A stretch of 64,000 bases of DNA. It comes from Nageia nagi. Taxonomy: Eukaryota; Pinophyta. The stretch spans positions 101,556,001 to 101,620,000 of the forward strand of contig JBITNC010000001.1 in assembly GCA_050084985.1 (NCBI GenBank). Direction: 5' to 3'. Below the pieces are notes generated by a model that saw nothing but the letters and a program-made list of their open reading frames with translations, was not told where the DNA came from and ran no database searches. Of the stretch, positions 45,844 to 57,529 are shown piece by piece. The position numbers and the translations under genes were made by a program. The number at the start of each line of letters is the position of its first letter. Within the stretch, counting starts at the first letter, position 1.

Positions 45844-46135
45844 CCAAACATGTAATATGTTAACTTTTTAGTTGAGAAGACAATTGCAAAATACATCTTT
45901 TCTATTGGTATAATCTTTTCTCATAATCAAATAAAGTTTTGTTGATATAGTAAATTGTTCTTTCTTTATCTTTATCATCTTTCTAAGCTAGCATTTTCCC
46001 TAATGCATTTAATGTTGTAGAAACATAAAGCAATAAACTCTTTTCTGAATCATAAGGGGCTAAAACTAGAGCATTAGTAAGACTATGAGTTACAACAACA
46101 ATAGTCTGCAAAGTAATATTATATTAATTTCATCC
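45844..46135 (-). pseudogene. gypsy RNase H, right half of the split element
   Basis: The minus strand reads THSLTNALVLAPYDSEKSLL, then LYVSTTLNALGKMLA, KDDKDKERTIYYINKTLFDY and KKLTYYMF. This is the Ty3-type RNase H that follows RT (family: PxLxxPDxxKPFxLxxDAS, GAxLxQ, YxSRxLxxAExxY, QKLRHY). The frame ends at the copia-4 LTR, and the continuation is at 31587 and below. Confidence 0.88.
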
Positions 46136-46439
46136 TTGCTCTTTTTAATTTGAATATCATTATTATGGATGTCATCTAGATGTAGGTATTATTTCTTTTA
46201 TTTCTACAAATTATCCCAGAGATTAGGACCTCCATGATAACTAAATTGCACTTCACACACAAAATATCATTTTGGCCTGATTACCCCATAGAAGTGAATG
46301 CGAGGGTAATTCCAAACCAAAAGGGGGAAAATGAGATATCATACTCAATATATGGATTGTGAAAGAGAAGCTTACTTTGACTTTGAAAAATTTATACTTC
46401 TCTAAACTTCTTTGGATTATGTAATTTCAATGATTTTCA

Positions 46440-46470
46440 TTTCATATCCAAAGAGGGGCAAAATATAGAC
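46440..46470 (+). promoter_or_regulatory. gypsy-type polypurine tract and LTR start, tentative
   Basis: CCAAAGAGGGGCAAAATATA followed by GACATCTAAAA resembles the plant gypsy boundary where AAAGAGGGGCA precedes an LTR beginning TGTAGACA. The strand differs from the neighbouring gypsy RNase H, so this would be another element. No partner LTR was found. Confidence 0.35.
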
Positions 46471-48220
46471 ATCTAAAAATGATTTGTTATTTATTTAATA
46501 AATCATATTTTAAATTTTTCTAAAAGTATTAAAAGCAATATTACAAATTTCAAGATAAAGTTGATATTACAATACAATGCCATGTGTTATATTAAATGCA
46601 ATATCATTTTCTATGGTTCATATTTTAAAATATCTTGAATATAACAATGATTATATTATTGCTATGAGTCAACTTTCACTCCTTTCTGTTTTCTTACAGG
46701 TTATAAATATAGGAGTTAGAGGTTGACATCTCTATTAGATCTCTCTAATAGGTGGTTGCCCCATACATCATACTTATGTTGTCTCTTGACATCACCTATT
46801 AAAAGATCTATTTTGCTTTGAGTTATTATTACATACTATCTTTTGTACATAATCTAATTCTATAGGTCTTGCAATGTTAACACCCTTAATTAGGCATGTC
46901 ATTGATGACCTACATGTTTGTGACCTAAAGCTAGAAACAAAAGGGATGATGATATTTGATTTTACACGACTCATCAACTTCATCAAATTCCATCTCTGAT
47001 TTGATCCAGTCCTTCGTATTCCCTTGCCATATCTTGAGGATTGTTACATCATAGTCAAATGCATACTTTTCATTTATTTATTTGCATATTTGAATAAGTG
47101 TCATCTTTGTGGATTTACTTTATGTTTATATTTATTATTTACATAATTTATCATCTACAATCCATAAGCTCTCTATAGTCTAAAGCTCTATATAAGATAT
47201 TCATGGGGCTAATTATGGTGTGAGAAGAAAGTGTAGTAGAACTATTAGAGGAATAAAGCTTGTTGAGATATGCAAGTAAAATACTTGTAGAAGATCTTAG
47301 AGTAATATTGGTAGAATATTCTTGTAGATAATTAGTTTATCTTAGTGAGCATGTGCAAACTAATGAAGAGTTATGTAAGAACTATAACCAACTATATTAC
47401 ACCATGCTGAGCATGTGGTGTTGATGTATATTGCTCCATATATTTCACTTAAAAGTAATGAAATGTTGGAGGTTATAAGTAGATGTTTCCTTGCTGAAGT
47501 AAAGAAATTTTTTTCCATAATAAATATGTGTTAATCTTGTGCGAATGCTAGTCTTGTATTTAGTATAGTAGAATAATTCTTTTTGTAAAATATTTTTTGG
47601 GTATATAGTTCATACTACTACTGTACTACAAAAACTTTGTTTATCTTTTTTTTAAGGATCCATCAATTTAAATGTAAAAACTTCAAATTATTGTAAAGTT
47701 GTTGGGAAATTGACTCAAAATATAATATGTATCCTAAAACATTTGGCAAATATATGGTAAACATGGATCCACTAAATTAGCCAAATCTAATATTTGAAAA
47801 TGAAAATATTCATAAATATATTAAGTGTAATGAGAGATATTTACTTTCATTAATTGATCTATAATATTCTTGAGTTTCTAGTCAATTTTTGTGAACTTTC
47901 TTTTCTATCTTCAAGTACTTACAAGAGTTATTATTTGATGTGTATTGGAAACTATATTAGATGAATTATTGGTTCTAGGTTTCTACCTATTTTCTTGTTT
48001 CTTGTTAAAGATGAATTCATTTATTAAACCTACTCTCATTGGATTTGTGGCTTATATCTCATACTTCTAACAAAATGCTTTCTTAATGTAGGTAGCCATG
48101 ATACATTTCACCAAAAGATTTACTTATAGAGAGAAAACATAAATTTATTTATTTAAAAAAAAATGAAAAAATTAATGACTCTAAATCAATATAAGGGTCT
48201 TCTCTCCTGCAATTTGATCA

Positions 48221-48490
48221 TTGAATGTGGAAAAAAAGTTTTTTTTTATTCCCATGACTTGCGGCTGGTCCTCCTGCGTGGTTATTCTCAGTCCTCGTGG
48301 TTCCCAATTTAAACCACATAATTTGAACCTTACAAGTCACGGCAGTGCCATAATCAATTCATGTTGTGCGTGGTTGACAACTACAACTAAAACAGTTGTG
48401 GCGTACAAAATCTTCACCATATTTCAAATTCGTTTGGTATGTCACAGTAGACTTTAACATTAATTTTATTGCAACAGATAACTATAACGG
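48221..48490 (+). other. CpG-retaining island with a short ORF
   Basis: Against CpG-poor surroundings this stretch keeps many CG steps (GCGGCTGG, CTGCGTGG, CTCGTGGTT, TCACGGCAG, GTGCGTGG, GGCGTAC). An ORF of 78 codons (48221-48457) is open, but I recognise no domain. It could be a young insertion, an exon or promoter remnant, or organelle- or virus-derived DNA; none can be decided by reading. Confidence 0.35.
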
Positions 48491-48648
48491 TACTTACAAA
48501 TTCTAATACAACTCTGCTTGCCATCTATGTTATGATTCACCTAAAATGATGGGTTTGATATTGAATGATAAGATGAATTCAATTTTTTTGAACTTCAAAA
48601 ATGCAGAAGAATATAAAGTATTAATTTACAATATATAATAATGTTCTT

Positions 48649-48797
48649 GAAAAGTACAATTCATGGTTATGAAGGTCAATCTTCATCTATATGATAATCA
48701 ATGGATGTTTTAGTGTAACAGATTTTGAAAAGTACAATTCATGGTTATAAATGTCATTTTTTATCTATATGATAATCAATGGATGTTTTGTATGATA
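48649..48797 (+). repeat. tandem duplication of about 75 bp
   Basis: GAAAAGTACAATTCATGGTT, then ATGATAATCAATGGATGTTT, occurs twice in a row (about 48650 and 48727). Confidence 0.85.
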
Positions 48798-49344
48798 AAT
48801 CTCATTGTGTATGTATAGTGCACTTGGTGTAAATATTGGGGTTTAGTGTGTTTTATTGATAAATATGTTTGATTTTTAAAATAAGATTAAATAATGATAT
48901 TAGTATGTAATATATTGAATTAATCATGTCATTATACTAGGAGTTTATATATATATTTTTTTGATATGTATTATAAATAACATAATAGGTATTATAAGAA
49001 GATGAGTTGAAAGAGTAAGATGAAGAGAAAAGTACAAAAATATCAATTAGATGTATAAATAAAAATTATTAATTTTATATTTGAATTTCTTTTATAGTTA
49101 AAGAGTGATTATATTTCAAATTTATTTTTATTATTTTCATAGTATTTTTATATTTGTAAGATGATCATGGGATATTTTCCACAACAATAGGATATTTTAC
49201 GACTATAATATGTTATCTTTTATTTAGTAATTTTATCATATTCTAGTGTATGAAATAATAAGTTTTTAAAAATGCAAGGATTATTATATTTTATATGTGC
49301 AATGTCATGTGGAATGATATAACTAAACATTTTACAGAAATAAG

Positions 49345-50458
49345 TAATATTATTTCAATTCATAGTTTAAATCAACAAATAGAAGAATACAAATAATAAG
49401 AAAAATAATGGAATCTAAAACATTTGATAATAACAAGAATCCTTTGATGCCCAAACCTATCCTTTCAATATGAGAACATATTATATCCCATGCTACGAGG
49501 TGATACTTTTTTCTTTCTGAATTTCCTTGCCATAAAAAGTTTCTCATGAAAGTCTCCAGATTCTTGAGAACTTTGGATGGTAACTAGAAGAATCCAAACA
49601 AAAAGACATGAATTGTGCCAAAAACCACTTTCATTTTGAGTAGTCTATCAATTCAAGATAACCATCGAGCTTTCCAACCTTCCAATTTGGACATGAACCT
49701 AGCATGAATTTTATCCTAAAAATTACATATCTTTTCTCCTTAAAAGAGAGGGAGCCCTAAATAGAAGATGGTGAAGGAGTTAATTATCATATGTGTAGCT
49801 TGGATATTACTTGGATGAATCTAAGATCAACATTAATGCCATGATTTTTTATTTGCTAGTATTGACAACCTTCCCTAAAGCTGAATCGTAGGTGTTGAGA
49901 AAGGATTTGAGTTTGTGAATCTCTTGCATTGAGGGATAAACAATAAGAAGATTATCATCTATAAATTGGGAATGGTTCAACGAAGGATAATTTTGGTTGA
50001 GGTAAAGAACTTTAATTTGGCCTTAGGATCATAGATGGTGCATTCCTCCACCTAATTCTTCTACCATAATGATGAAAAGATATGGAGAAAGGGGATACCC
50101 TTGATGGAGTCCTTGACAAATCTTGAAGAAAACCTATAGTACAACCATTAACTAGAATGGAGAAAGAAGGATTACATATGAGAGATGATATTCATTGGAT
50201 CTAGTTATACCTAAACCCAAATTTAGCCAGAAGTTATTGCAAAAAGGTATAACTAACTTTGTCAAAATCCTTTTTCATGTCTAACTTCAAAAGAATAAGC
50301 TCATGAATTAGAATGACTTCATAAAAGTTGATGCTTTTTTACAAAAGCCTTATACTCATAAAAAATGATGTTAGGGATGACTTTCTTTAGTCTATTTGTT
50401 TCTAGTTTAGAGATAACTATATAGATAATATTGTAGAGTGATATTGGATGAAAGGAAT
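49345..50458 (-). pseudogene. LINE reverse transcriptase, C-terminal part
   Basis: The minus strand begins at the NA-2 junction with HPISLYNIIYIVISKLETNR (50380-50455), followed by decayed core blocks. The catalytic region NHSQFIDDNLLIVYPSMQEI has the FIDD box at 49954-49965 (family FADD). The open piece at 49350-49547 has RNFLWQGNSERKKYHLVAWD and IGLGIKG, the typical end of plant L1 RT. Many stops. Confidence 0.9.
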
Positions 50459-51122
50459 TGTTAGCACTAAAATAATGCTTTAGCAAATTAAAAGACTTTG
50501 ACGACCTGATAACCTATCAAATCAATGTATTGATGACTTGATGATAAGTGATTAAACTAAGTAGTTTAACAAACAAACTGGGTGATTTAGGAGAAGTCAA
50601 GTTAACTAATCAAATTAAGAAATTCATTATGAATCGATATGAAGGTAATGAATCATTACACCTCTATTGAAGAGATATCAAGAGATATATAAGAGCATTC
50701 ATAGGGATATCAAGAAGCACCATTTAGGGGAATAAGTGGGACTACAATAGACATATTATAAGTTTCCATCAACAAGCCAAGGGTTTGTTGATAGACAACT
50801 CATGTGAAAGTAAGTGTGTGTACAAAGAGTGTGAGAGAGATGAGATAGATATACATGTATGTATAAGAGAGATAAAAATAGAATAGAAGAAAAATAATGA
50901 TTTGAACATGTTATATATATATATATATATCACCATGATTTGTCTCTTGTATTGAATTCTCATATTAATATTAAATAGCCCCTTACTTAAATTCATTATA
51001 TTACTCATTGCTTATTATTTTTATTTCAACTATTCCAATTATTATTATATCACTAGAAATTCTCTTATCATTTAAGAACTCTAATGACTAGCGTAAGTTA
51101 AGTCATAAAATATTGGTCAACA
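50459..51122 (+). repeat. NA-2 5' LTR
   Basis: TGTTAGCACTAAAATAATGC to TTGGTCAACA. TATA-like GATATATAAGAGC at about 50689. Contains a (TA)n run near 50911-50929. Confidence 0.85.
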
Positions 51123-52154
51123 GTTCTATTACAGGGATATTTATAAATAAAGAAGTAGAATTTCCATGGAATGTTGACAAACATACTCCAAATAGCACCT
51201 TTTAGTCCAACAAAGAGATCTATTAAACTTTAGTTTTATTGTTAATCAAATTAATTTGAGAATGGGTGAGATGTCAAGCAAGATTCAATAAAACAAGAAT
51301 TTCTAGTCGCCATCAAAAGAATTAATTTCTACAATGCATGATATAGAAGCCCCAAAAAACCCATGATGGTTGTGGATTTCTTACCTATCATCATAATAAA
51401 AAGTTTGTGTTATGGATATAAGGTGGGTGGGAATAGGGAACCATATCTATCAAAGTTTGGTTTCCATCATCCTCTGTAAAGGGAGCAAACAACATTTGAT
51501 AGTCTAGTTCTAAATAACTTTATAAAGCATCAAGAGAAACCTAAAATTGATGATACTATTAATAACAAGGAAATATTGGTGAATAGAGTTTTGGAAAAAA
51601 TACCTAGATCTTCACAATAAGGAATGAAGAAGGAAAATCATTACGAAATGTTGCTAGGAAGGAGTCATCAAAATAATCATTAAAATGAGATGATTGTTAT
51701 GATGGGTAGTTGTCACAAGAGGAATCCAAATAAGACAAGTGGAGAAGTATCATTTCAGTTGGAGGGAATAGAAGAGAAAATGATTCATATTGATAGAATT
51801 CGATAGAGCACTCCAAATTGTTGGTAAATGAGAACACCAAGATTGGATTGTAACTAATTGGTTTTAAGTTTAGGAAGGGAACTAGTTATTTGGTTTGTGT
51901 ATTATAGGAGCAAAAAGGACTAGAAATAGAAGATAAGTCATATCGAGACCTTTATAATTTATTTCTAGGAGTATGTCGTTACTTTTTCGAAAGGTAAAGG
52001 ATATTTGTTTGACCCTCAAGAGAGACAAAGAAAAGAGTACCCCTCCTCTAATCTACTATAATTTACTGAAATTTATGGTGATGCATTTGGTGATATAATA
52101 CCAATTTATCCAAAGGAATATCAAGAATGAGCCTTCGTATTAAGTTGGAAAGGA
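51123..52154 (+). other. NA-2 interior, no gene seen
   Basis: No coding signal in either strand. No clear tRNA-Met PBS after the left LTR. Possibly captured or random sequence. Confidence 0.6.
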
Positions 52155-52816
52155 TGTTAGCACCAAAATAATGCTTTAACAACTTAAAAAACATTGATGA
52201 CATGATGATCTAGCGAATCAATAAATTGATGACTAGTGATCAAGCCAAGCAGTTTGATGACCAAATTGAGCAATTTGGGATAAGTCAAGTTAACTAATCA
52301 AGGTTAAGCAATTTGTAATGAATTAGTATAAAGGTAATGAATCATGACACCTGTTTTGAAGAGGTATCATGAGATATAAAAGAGCATTCATAGAGAGATA
52401 AAGAAGCATCATTTAGGGGAATAAGTGGGAATACAATGGAGATAATATAAGTTCCAATCAGTATACCAAGGGCATACTGACTAGCCCAACTCATGTGAAA
52501 GTAAGTGTGTTTATGAAGAGAGAGATATGAGATAGATATACATGTATGTATAAGAGAGATAAAAAGAGAATAGAAGAGGCATAGTGATATGAACTTGTAA
52601 TTATATATATATAGATCACCATATTTTGGTTCTTGTATTGAATTCTAATATTAATATAAATTATCCCCTTGATTTAAAATTCATTGCATTACTAATTATT
52701 TATTATTTTTATCTCAACTATTCCAATTGTTACTATATCACTAGAAATTCTCTTCTCATTTTTGGATAAGAACCTCATCGATTAGTGTAAGTTAAGTTGT
52801 AGAAAGTTAGTCAATA
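52155..52816 (+). repeat. NA-2 3' LTR
   Basis: TGTTAGCACCAAAATAATGC to TAGTCAATA. TATA-like GAGATATAAAAGAGC at about 52371. Aligns with 50459-51122 along its length with many differences, indicating an old insertion. Confidence 0.85.
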
Positions 52817-53770
52817 AGAATTAATAGTAATAACATCATCTACTTTGGGAATCAACACTAGAAAGGTATGGTTTAACCTGCTAAGTATATATTTCGATTC
52901 AAAAGATTCACATACCACTTCCATAACATCATGCTTTAGAGGAGACCATAAATGTTAATGGAAACCTAGGGGAAAGTTATTTGGTCTAGGAGCACCAAAA
53001 GGTTTCATTTGAAATACAACTATTGTTCAACTTCCTCTTCAAAGATTGGGGCTAAACTTATAGAATTTTCAATAAGGTTCAGTAAGTTGGGGATGTGGTG
53101 GAGAATTTGAATCCAAGCCTTTATTCAATGGAGAGCTACCTCAATAAGAAGAGACTTAAAAATATCTACAATATGTTAATCTAGTTTTTTATAGTAGGAA
53201 ATGGAATGAACCACCAAGGAGATTAAAGTGGATATCCTATTGGTATCCTAATGGGACATAATAGATATGTGGAAATACTTTGTATTTTTATCCTCATATG
53301 CTAAAAACTATAGTTAAGATTTCAATTCCCAAAAAATTCCTCCTATAAATATACATCATCAAGGCATTTGATAAAATTTTTCTCGAATTCAAGGAGAGTG
53401 GTATCTATGGAAGTTTGTAGGCCTTATTCTACTTACAAGAATTTTTGTTCCAAAAATAACATATTTTTAATATATTACCACATACCTATTTGTTTCAAAT
53501 TTTTAATTTATCTTTAGTTTGTTAAGTTTGATGGCAAATCAATACATATTCATATCATAGACCTATGATTCTTCATTCCACCATTCTTCAGTTAGATCAT
53601 GGAAGGAAGGTAATTGCAACCATATTTTTTCAAATTTTAAGGGAGAGCCTTAGTGTTTAAGTTGAATTTTAATTAATGTGGTAATGGGGCAATGGTCAAA
53701 CCCTCTATGGGAGATGAGTTTTGATTGTATGATTTTTCCTAAGAGAGAGAATTGTTAAAGTGTGGTGATA
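52817..53770 (-). pseudogene. LINE ORF2: endonuclease end, linker and RT start
   Basis: From right to left on the minus strand: GFDHCPITTLIKIQLKH (53650-53720, carrying the DH of the endonuclease active site), SPLKFEKIWLQLPSFHD, EEWWNEES, AYEDKNTKYFHIS (about 53290-53330; family GDKNTKFFH), PIFEEEVEQ and FLVLIPKVDDVI just before the NA-2 junction. This is the usual order EN, linker, RT. All frames are broken by stops and shifts. Confidence 0.85.
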
Positions 53771-55084
53771 ATTTCATGTAAGAGTGAGTTTTGTAGAGTA
53801 TTATATCAACTATGAAAGAGGAAAATATCTTATAGATAATAAAGTACTCATGCATAGTTATCTCGAAGAGCCTTCTATGCATAAATTTGCAAGTTTGTTT
53901 ATTTGCAAAAGTCCCTAAGATTTTAACATGCAAAGTAGTTAAAGTGTTAAAAGTTCCAATGTACTTAGGGTAAATAATCAAAGACTCATATGCACTTATG
54001 TTTAAAGCATGAACTTAGATATCAAATGAGTTCCTATGCACCTATGGAAAAAATAACATCAATAATTATTTGGATTAATACTCAAAAGAGCTCCTAAAGG
54101 TTTCGAAATATCAAGTATTTAACATATGTTTGAAAATAATTTTAAAAGAATATTATTTATCTATTATAGATTTATAAAATTATTAAAGGTTTTACCAAGA
54201 ACTATTTACTATTGAAGTAATTTATGATTTATATTAGATCTAGGTGTGTAATGTATAACTTATTGGATATGTTAACATTTTTTACTTTAAGTAATAATCT
54301 TCAAGATTGAGCAATTATTGTTTACTACTAGTTATAGCTATGTTGTCCATTTGATAATTATGTATACTATGCTCATGGTAGAGTTTTGGAAGTATCTTTA
54401 AGTTCTAAGCAAGTTATTGTTCATTGTGTATTTATTCTTAATGAATAGAGAGTTCTTGAAGTATCCCTTACTCATTATTTGACATGCATATGATGGATTA
54501 TATTCTATCATACAATAAAGTTATGTGGGTAGCTTCAATATTAAATAAATTTATTGTTCAATTATGCATATATTAGTTTATTGCTTATCCAATTGATATG
54601 TAATATTGTTACATTTATTTTTGTACACTTGTATGTCTTGAATTTGTAAGAAATATTTAAGTTTTACAAAATGTTACTTTTTTATTTAATTTTTGATGTT
54701 AAGTAGCTTTTATATCACAATTCTATAAGAACCATTTATGTTTTTTAAAAAATGAAAAAAGACCTTTTAATTAAATAAAATCTCTTTCATAAAAAGGGGG
54801 TGGGATTAAGCACATCTTGTATATCAAACTAATCGAAGTTAGGAGATTAAAAAACTAGAACTTATAACTAGGAAATAAAATTGATAAAAAAGAAGCAAAA
54901 TAGTAACAAGAAATAGATCGTAGGAAAAAATTGAGTTGAATGTGTGTTAAATTTAGGCAAAATGTAGCCCAATGACCAAAGTAATGCAACATATAAATCC
55001 ATAATGTGACCAGATCCAAAAATTCTAAGGGAATGGAAGAGCATGTTATTATAGAAAAAACCATTTGTAGAAGAAGCCATAAGC
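53771..55084. other. unassigned AT-rich sequence between LINEs
   Basis: No recognisable gene. The part nearest 55084 may hold the 5' UTR of the plus-strand LINE. Confidence 0.5.
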
Positions 55085-55812
55085 ATGGTTTTGGAACCTA
55101 ATTTTGTAAAATATATGGTAAGAATCACTATTATAAAAAGTATAACTAATTTGAAAGAAAGCAATCTTATAAATTCCCTAGTTGGTAGATTTATGGGGGT
55201 CATACCACTGATTGATCTTATTAGAAATTGTATTCGAGATATATGGAGTACTAAGGGACCAATTATCCTAATTACACTACCCAAGTAATTTCTCATTTGT
55301 AAATTTCAATTCAAAGAATATCTTCAAAAGGTTATGGAGCTTGAATCTTGGTTTCTAGAAAAAAAGGGTTAGTAATCAAGAAATGGGACAAACATTTTTC
55401 ACCAGATACCAAAAACTTCAATCTTATTCCTACCTAGGTCTTGATACTAGGAATTCATCCTTTATGTTGGCATCCAAGTGTTACAATAGGATTGGACAAA
55501 GCTATCAACTCATTAGTTACAATCGAAAGAGCTACAAGTTTAAGGTTGAAATTTATCGATGCCATGTTTATAATTAATTTGGACATTACTAAATCTCTGA
55601 TGAAAGAAATTTAATTAAAAATTGAGGATTTATGAGAATGGATTCAACCTATATGCTATGAAAACTTGTCATTTCAGTGTGGCATTTGTAAAATATTCAA
55701 TCACTATGCTAAATATTATCCAAAAAAGAAAGTTAGAAATGAGAAGAAACAAACTCATGTACGATCACATAATCCTAACTAATACAAAAATGAAGAAAAC
55801 AAATGGAAAATA
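55085..55812 (+). pseudogene. LINE ORF1, DUF4283-like with zinc knuckle
   Basis: ORF1 is the RNA-binding protein of the LINE particle. Phrases in order: NSLVGRFMGVIPLIDLIRN (55171), TKGPIILITLPK, FLICKFQFKEYLQKVMELES, WFLEKKGLVIKKWDKHFSPD, HPLCWHPSV and AINSLVTIERATS. These match the DUF4283 pattern SLVGKxLG, FxLPNxxFLFKF, GPWxxxxxxLxLxxW. At 55678-55719 a knuckle CGICKIFNHYAKYY has its last Cys replaced by Tyr. A basic tail (KKKVRNEKKQ) follows. Stops near 55288, 55437 and 55610 break it. Confidence 0.85.
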
Positions 55813-56326
55813 GTATCAAAGCATAAGAGTTGAAAAAATAAAAAAAAAGTTCAGCAAAAAAGCAACTAAAACTCCCTCAAAACCCCCAAAAAAAATTCCA
55901 AAATATGGTAGCAAGAGTAACAACCCTTTGACTAAAAAAATCCCTATGCAATGCTAAGCATCTTGGAAGGAAATGATAGAGAAAATGTAGAATATCAATC
56001 TAACTTCTTAGAAAATGAAGCAAAAAATATGGAAGTAGTTGGTATGGTTGAAGGTGAATATGGAAAAGATTAATAAGGATTATAAAAAGGATAAGAAATG
56101 TAGACAATCAAGCTACAACAACGGTCATACAACAAAAAAATCTAGGATTGGATATCCCATCCTAGAATATTCCAAATATTAGGAAAACTTCAAATGTTGG
56201 GCAAGCTCATCTAAGGAGGCCATCCTCAGGAGAAATCATAAATAGGCTCATGGAATAAGATATTGCTAACAAGAGATAACACACTCTAGAGTAGAGTGGA
56301 GCCTAGGGGGCCTCTGTTGGTCCTTA

Positions 56327-57060
56327 ATGAAGATTTTATCATGGAATATTAGGGGTTACAATGCCCTTGAAAGATAAATATCCTTCAAGGATCTTTGGTA
56401 TGATAAAAAACCAAATATGGTACTGATCCAAGAATCAAAAGTAAAATATGGTTGTATAATAGATACAAAAATGAGGATGTGGAAAGATACCAAATTCCAA
56501 TGGCAAGAGTGTGATGGAGCTTCTAGAGGCTTAATGACTGTATGGTACCTAAACACTATAAAACTTGGAAACCATATTTTTTTGAACTATTCTAAAAGAT
56601 ACATTCATAGTTCAATCATCAATGTAGAATAAAATTTTAAATTTTGAATCACTAATTTGTATGCTCCTAATGACTCAATGGAAGGAAGGAATATCTTTGA
56701 TCTCTTAACTAAAGACAAATTTCTATTCCTTGATATCCCATGGCTCATCATGGGAGACTTTAACATGATTCTTCACCCCCATGAAAAATATGGAGGAGGG
56801 AAGGATAAGGATAGTGATATAGGTGATATATATTTTTTTGTATGCTAATAATCTTATTGATCTAGATCTAATAGGAGCATAATTCACATGAAACAACATT
56901 CAAGTTGAGGAGGACCTTATCCAAACCAAGCTGGATAGAACAATATGCTCTTCTTCTTAGCTAGATAAATTTCTTGATTATGCCTTGTTAGCACAAAATA
57001 GGATCGCTATGAATCACCTTCCTCTTCTATTGCAAGCCTCCCCATATATAAAAAAGATAT
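56327..57060 (+). pseudogene. LINE apurinic-type endonuclease
   Basis: It nicks target DNA to prime reverse transcription. It begins MKILSWNIRGYNALER. Next are NMVLIQESKVKYG (the metal-binding Glu in QES, family QETK), LYAPNDSMEGR (56661) and MGDFNMILHPHEKYGG (GDFN at 56753-56764). Near 57013 MNHLPLLLQ stands for the SDHxP box, with the DH pair changed to NH. The open piece is 56417-56632, and several stops occur. Confidence 0.9.
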
Positions 57061-57529
57061 CTTCATTCAAATTTGAAGCTATTTGGTTTACTCACCCATA
57101 ATTGGAAGAAAGAGTAGAACAATGGTGGAACATGAAAGTAAAGAGAACAAGATGTTCCAAGTTCAAAACAAAATTAGTATCCTAAAAGAAAATATAAAAG
57201 TTTAGAGTCATAATAGCTTCAAACATATTGAGAAAGAGAAAGCGGAGATAAGAGGAGAACTAGATCTAATTGAAGTTACAATCCAAAGGCAAGGATGATC
57301 TCAAGAAATTGATGCTAAAGGAAAATTCCCTCAAAGACCAATACCAACTCATTCTCAAAAGAGAGGAAATATTTTGGAAGCACAAATTGAAAATTTCATG
57401 ATAAAAAAGGGTTATCACAACACAAAATTCTTGAACCTATCAATTCCAAGGAGAAGAGCCTTCAATAAAATTTATACTTTAGAGAGAGATGAAAAAAGCC
57501 TAATCGAAGATGAAACTTAAATTAAGGAC

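Larger units (their letters stand above)
46471..49344. other. unassigned sequence
   Basis: No family-level coding. It may contain the tentative LTR downstream of 46464. Two local features are listed separately (48221-48490 and 48649-48797). Confidence 0.5.
50459..52816 (+). mobile_element. small non-autonomous LTR element NA-2
   Basis: Two LTR-like repeats (50459-51122 and 52155-52816), each starting TGTTAGCAC, surround about 1.03 kb with no coding capacity. It sits in LINE RT with a GGAAT/AGAAT duplication. A purine run GGAAAGGA (52147-52154) abuts the right LTR, and TATA-like motifs in both LTRs indicate plus orientation. Confidence 0.85.
49345..53770 (-). mobile_element. L1-type LINE, interrupted by NA-2
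   Basis: The minus strand encodes the endonuclease end, linker and RT of an L1-like ORF2: right part 52817-53770, left part 49345-50458. An LTR element lies between them. Both ends are truncated: no ORF1 upstream and no zf-RVT or tail downstream. The continuity of RT motif order across the insertion shows that it is one LINE. Confidence 0.88.

Noticed and set aside
50911-50929. TA microsatellite as a regulatory site
   Set aside because: A simple AT run inside an LTR; no further support.
54855-55296. 142-codon minus-strand ORF rich in Phe, Leu and Ile
   Set aside because: Antisense of LINE ORF1 (DUF4283-like) coding; hydrophobicity arises from the AT-rich complement.
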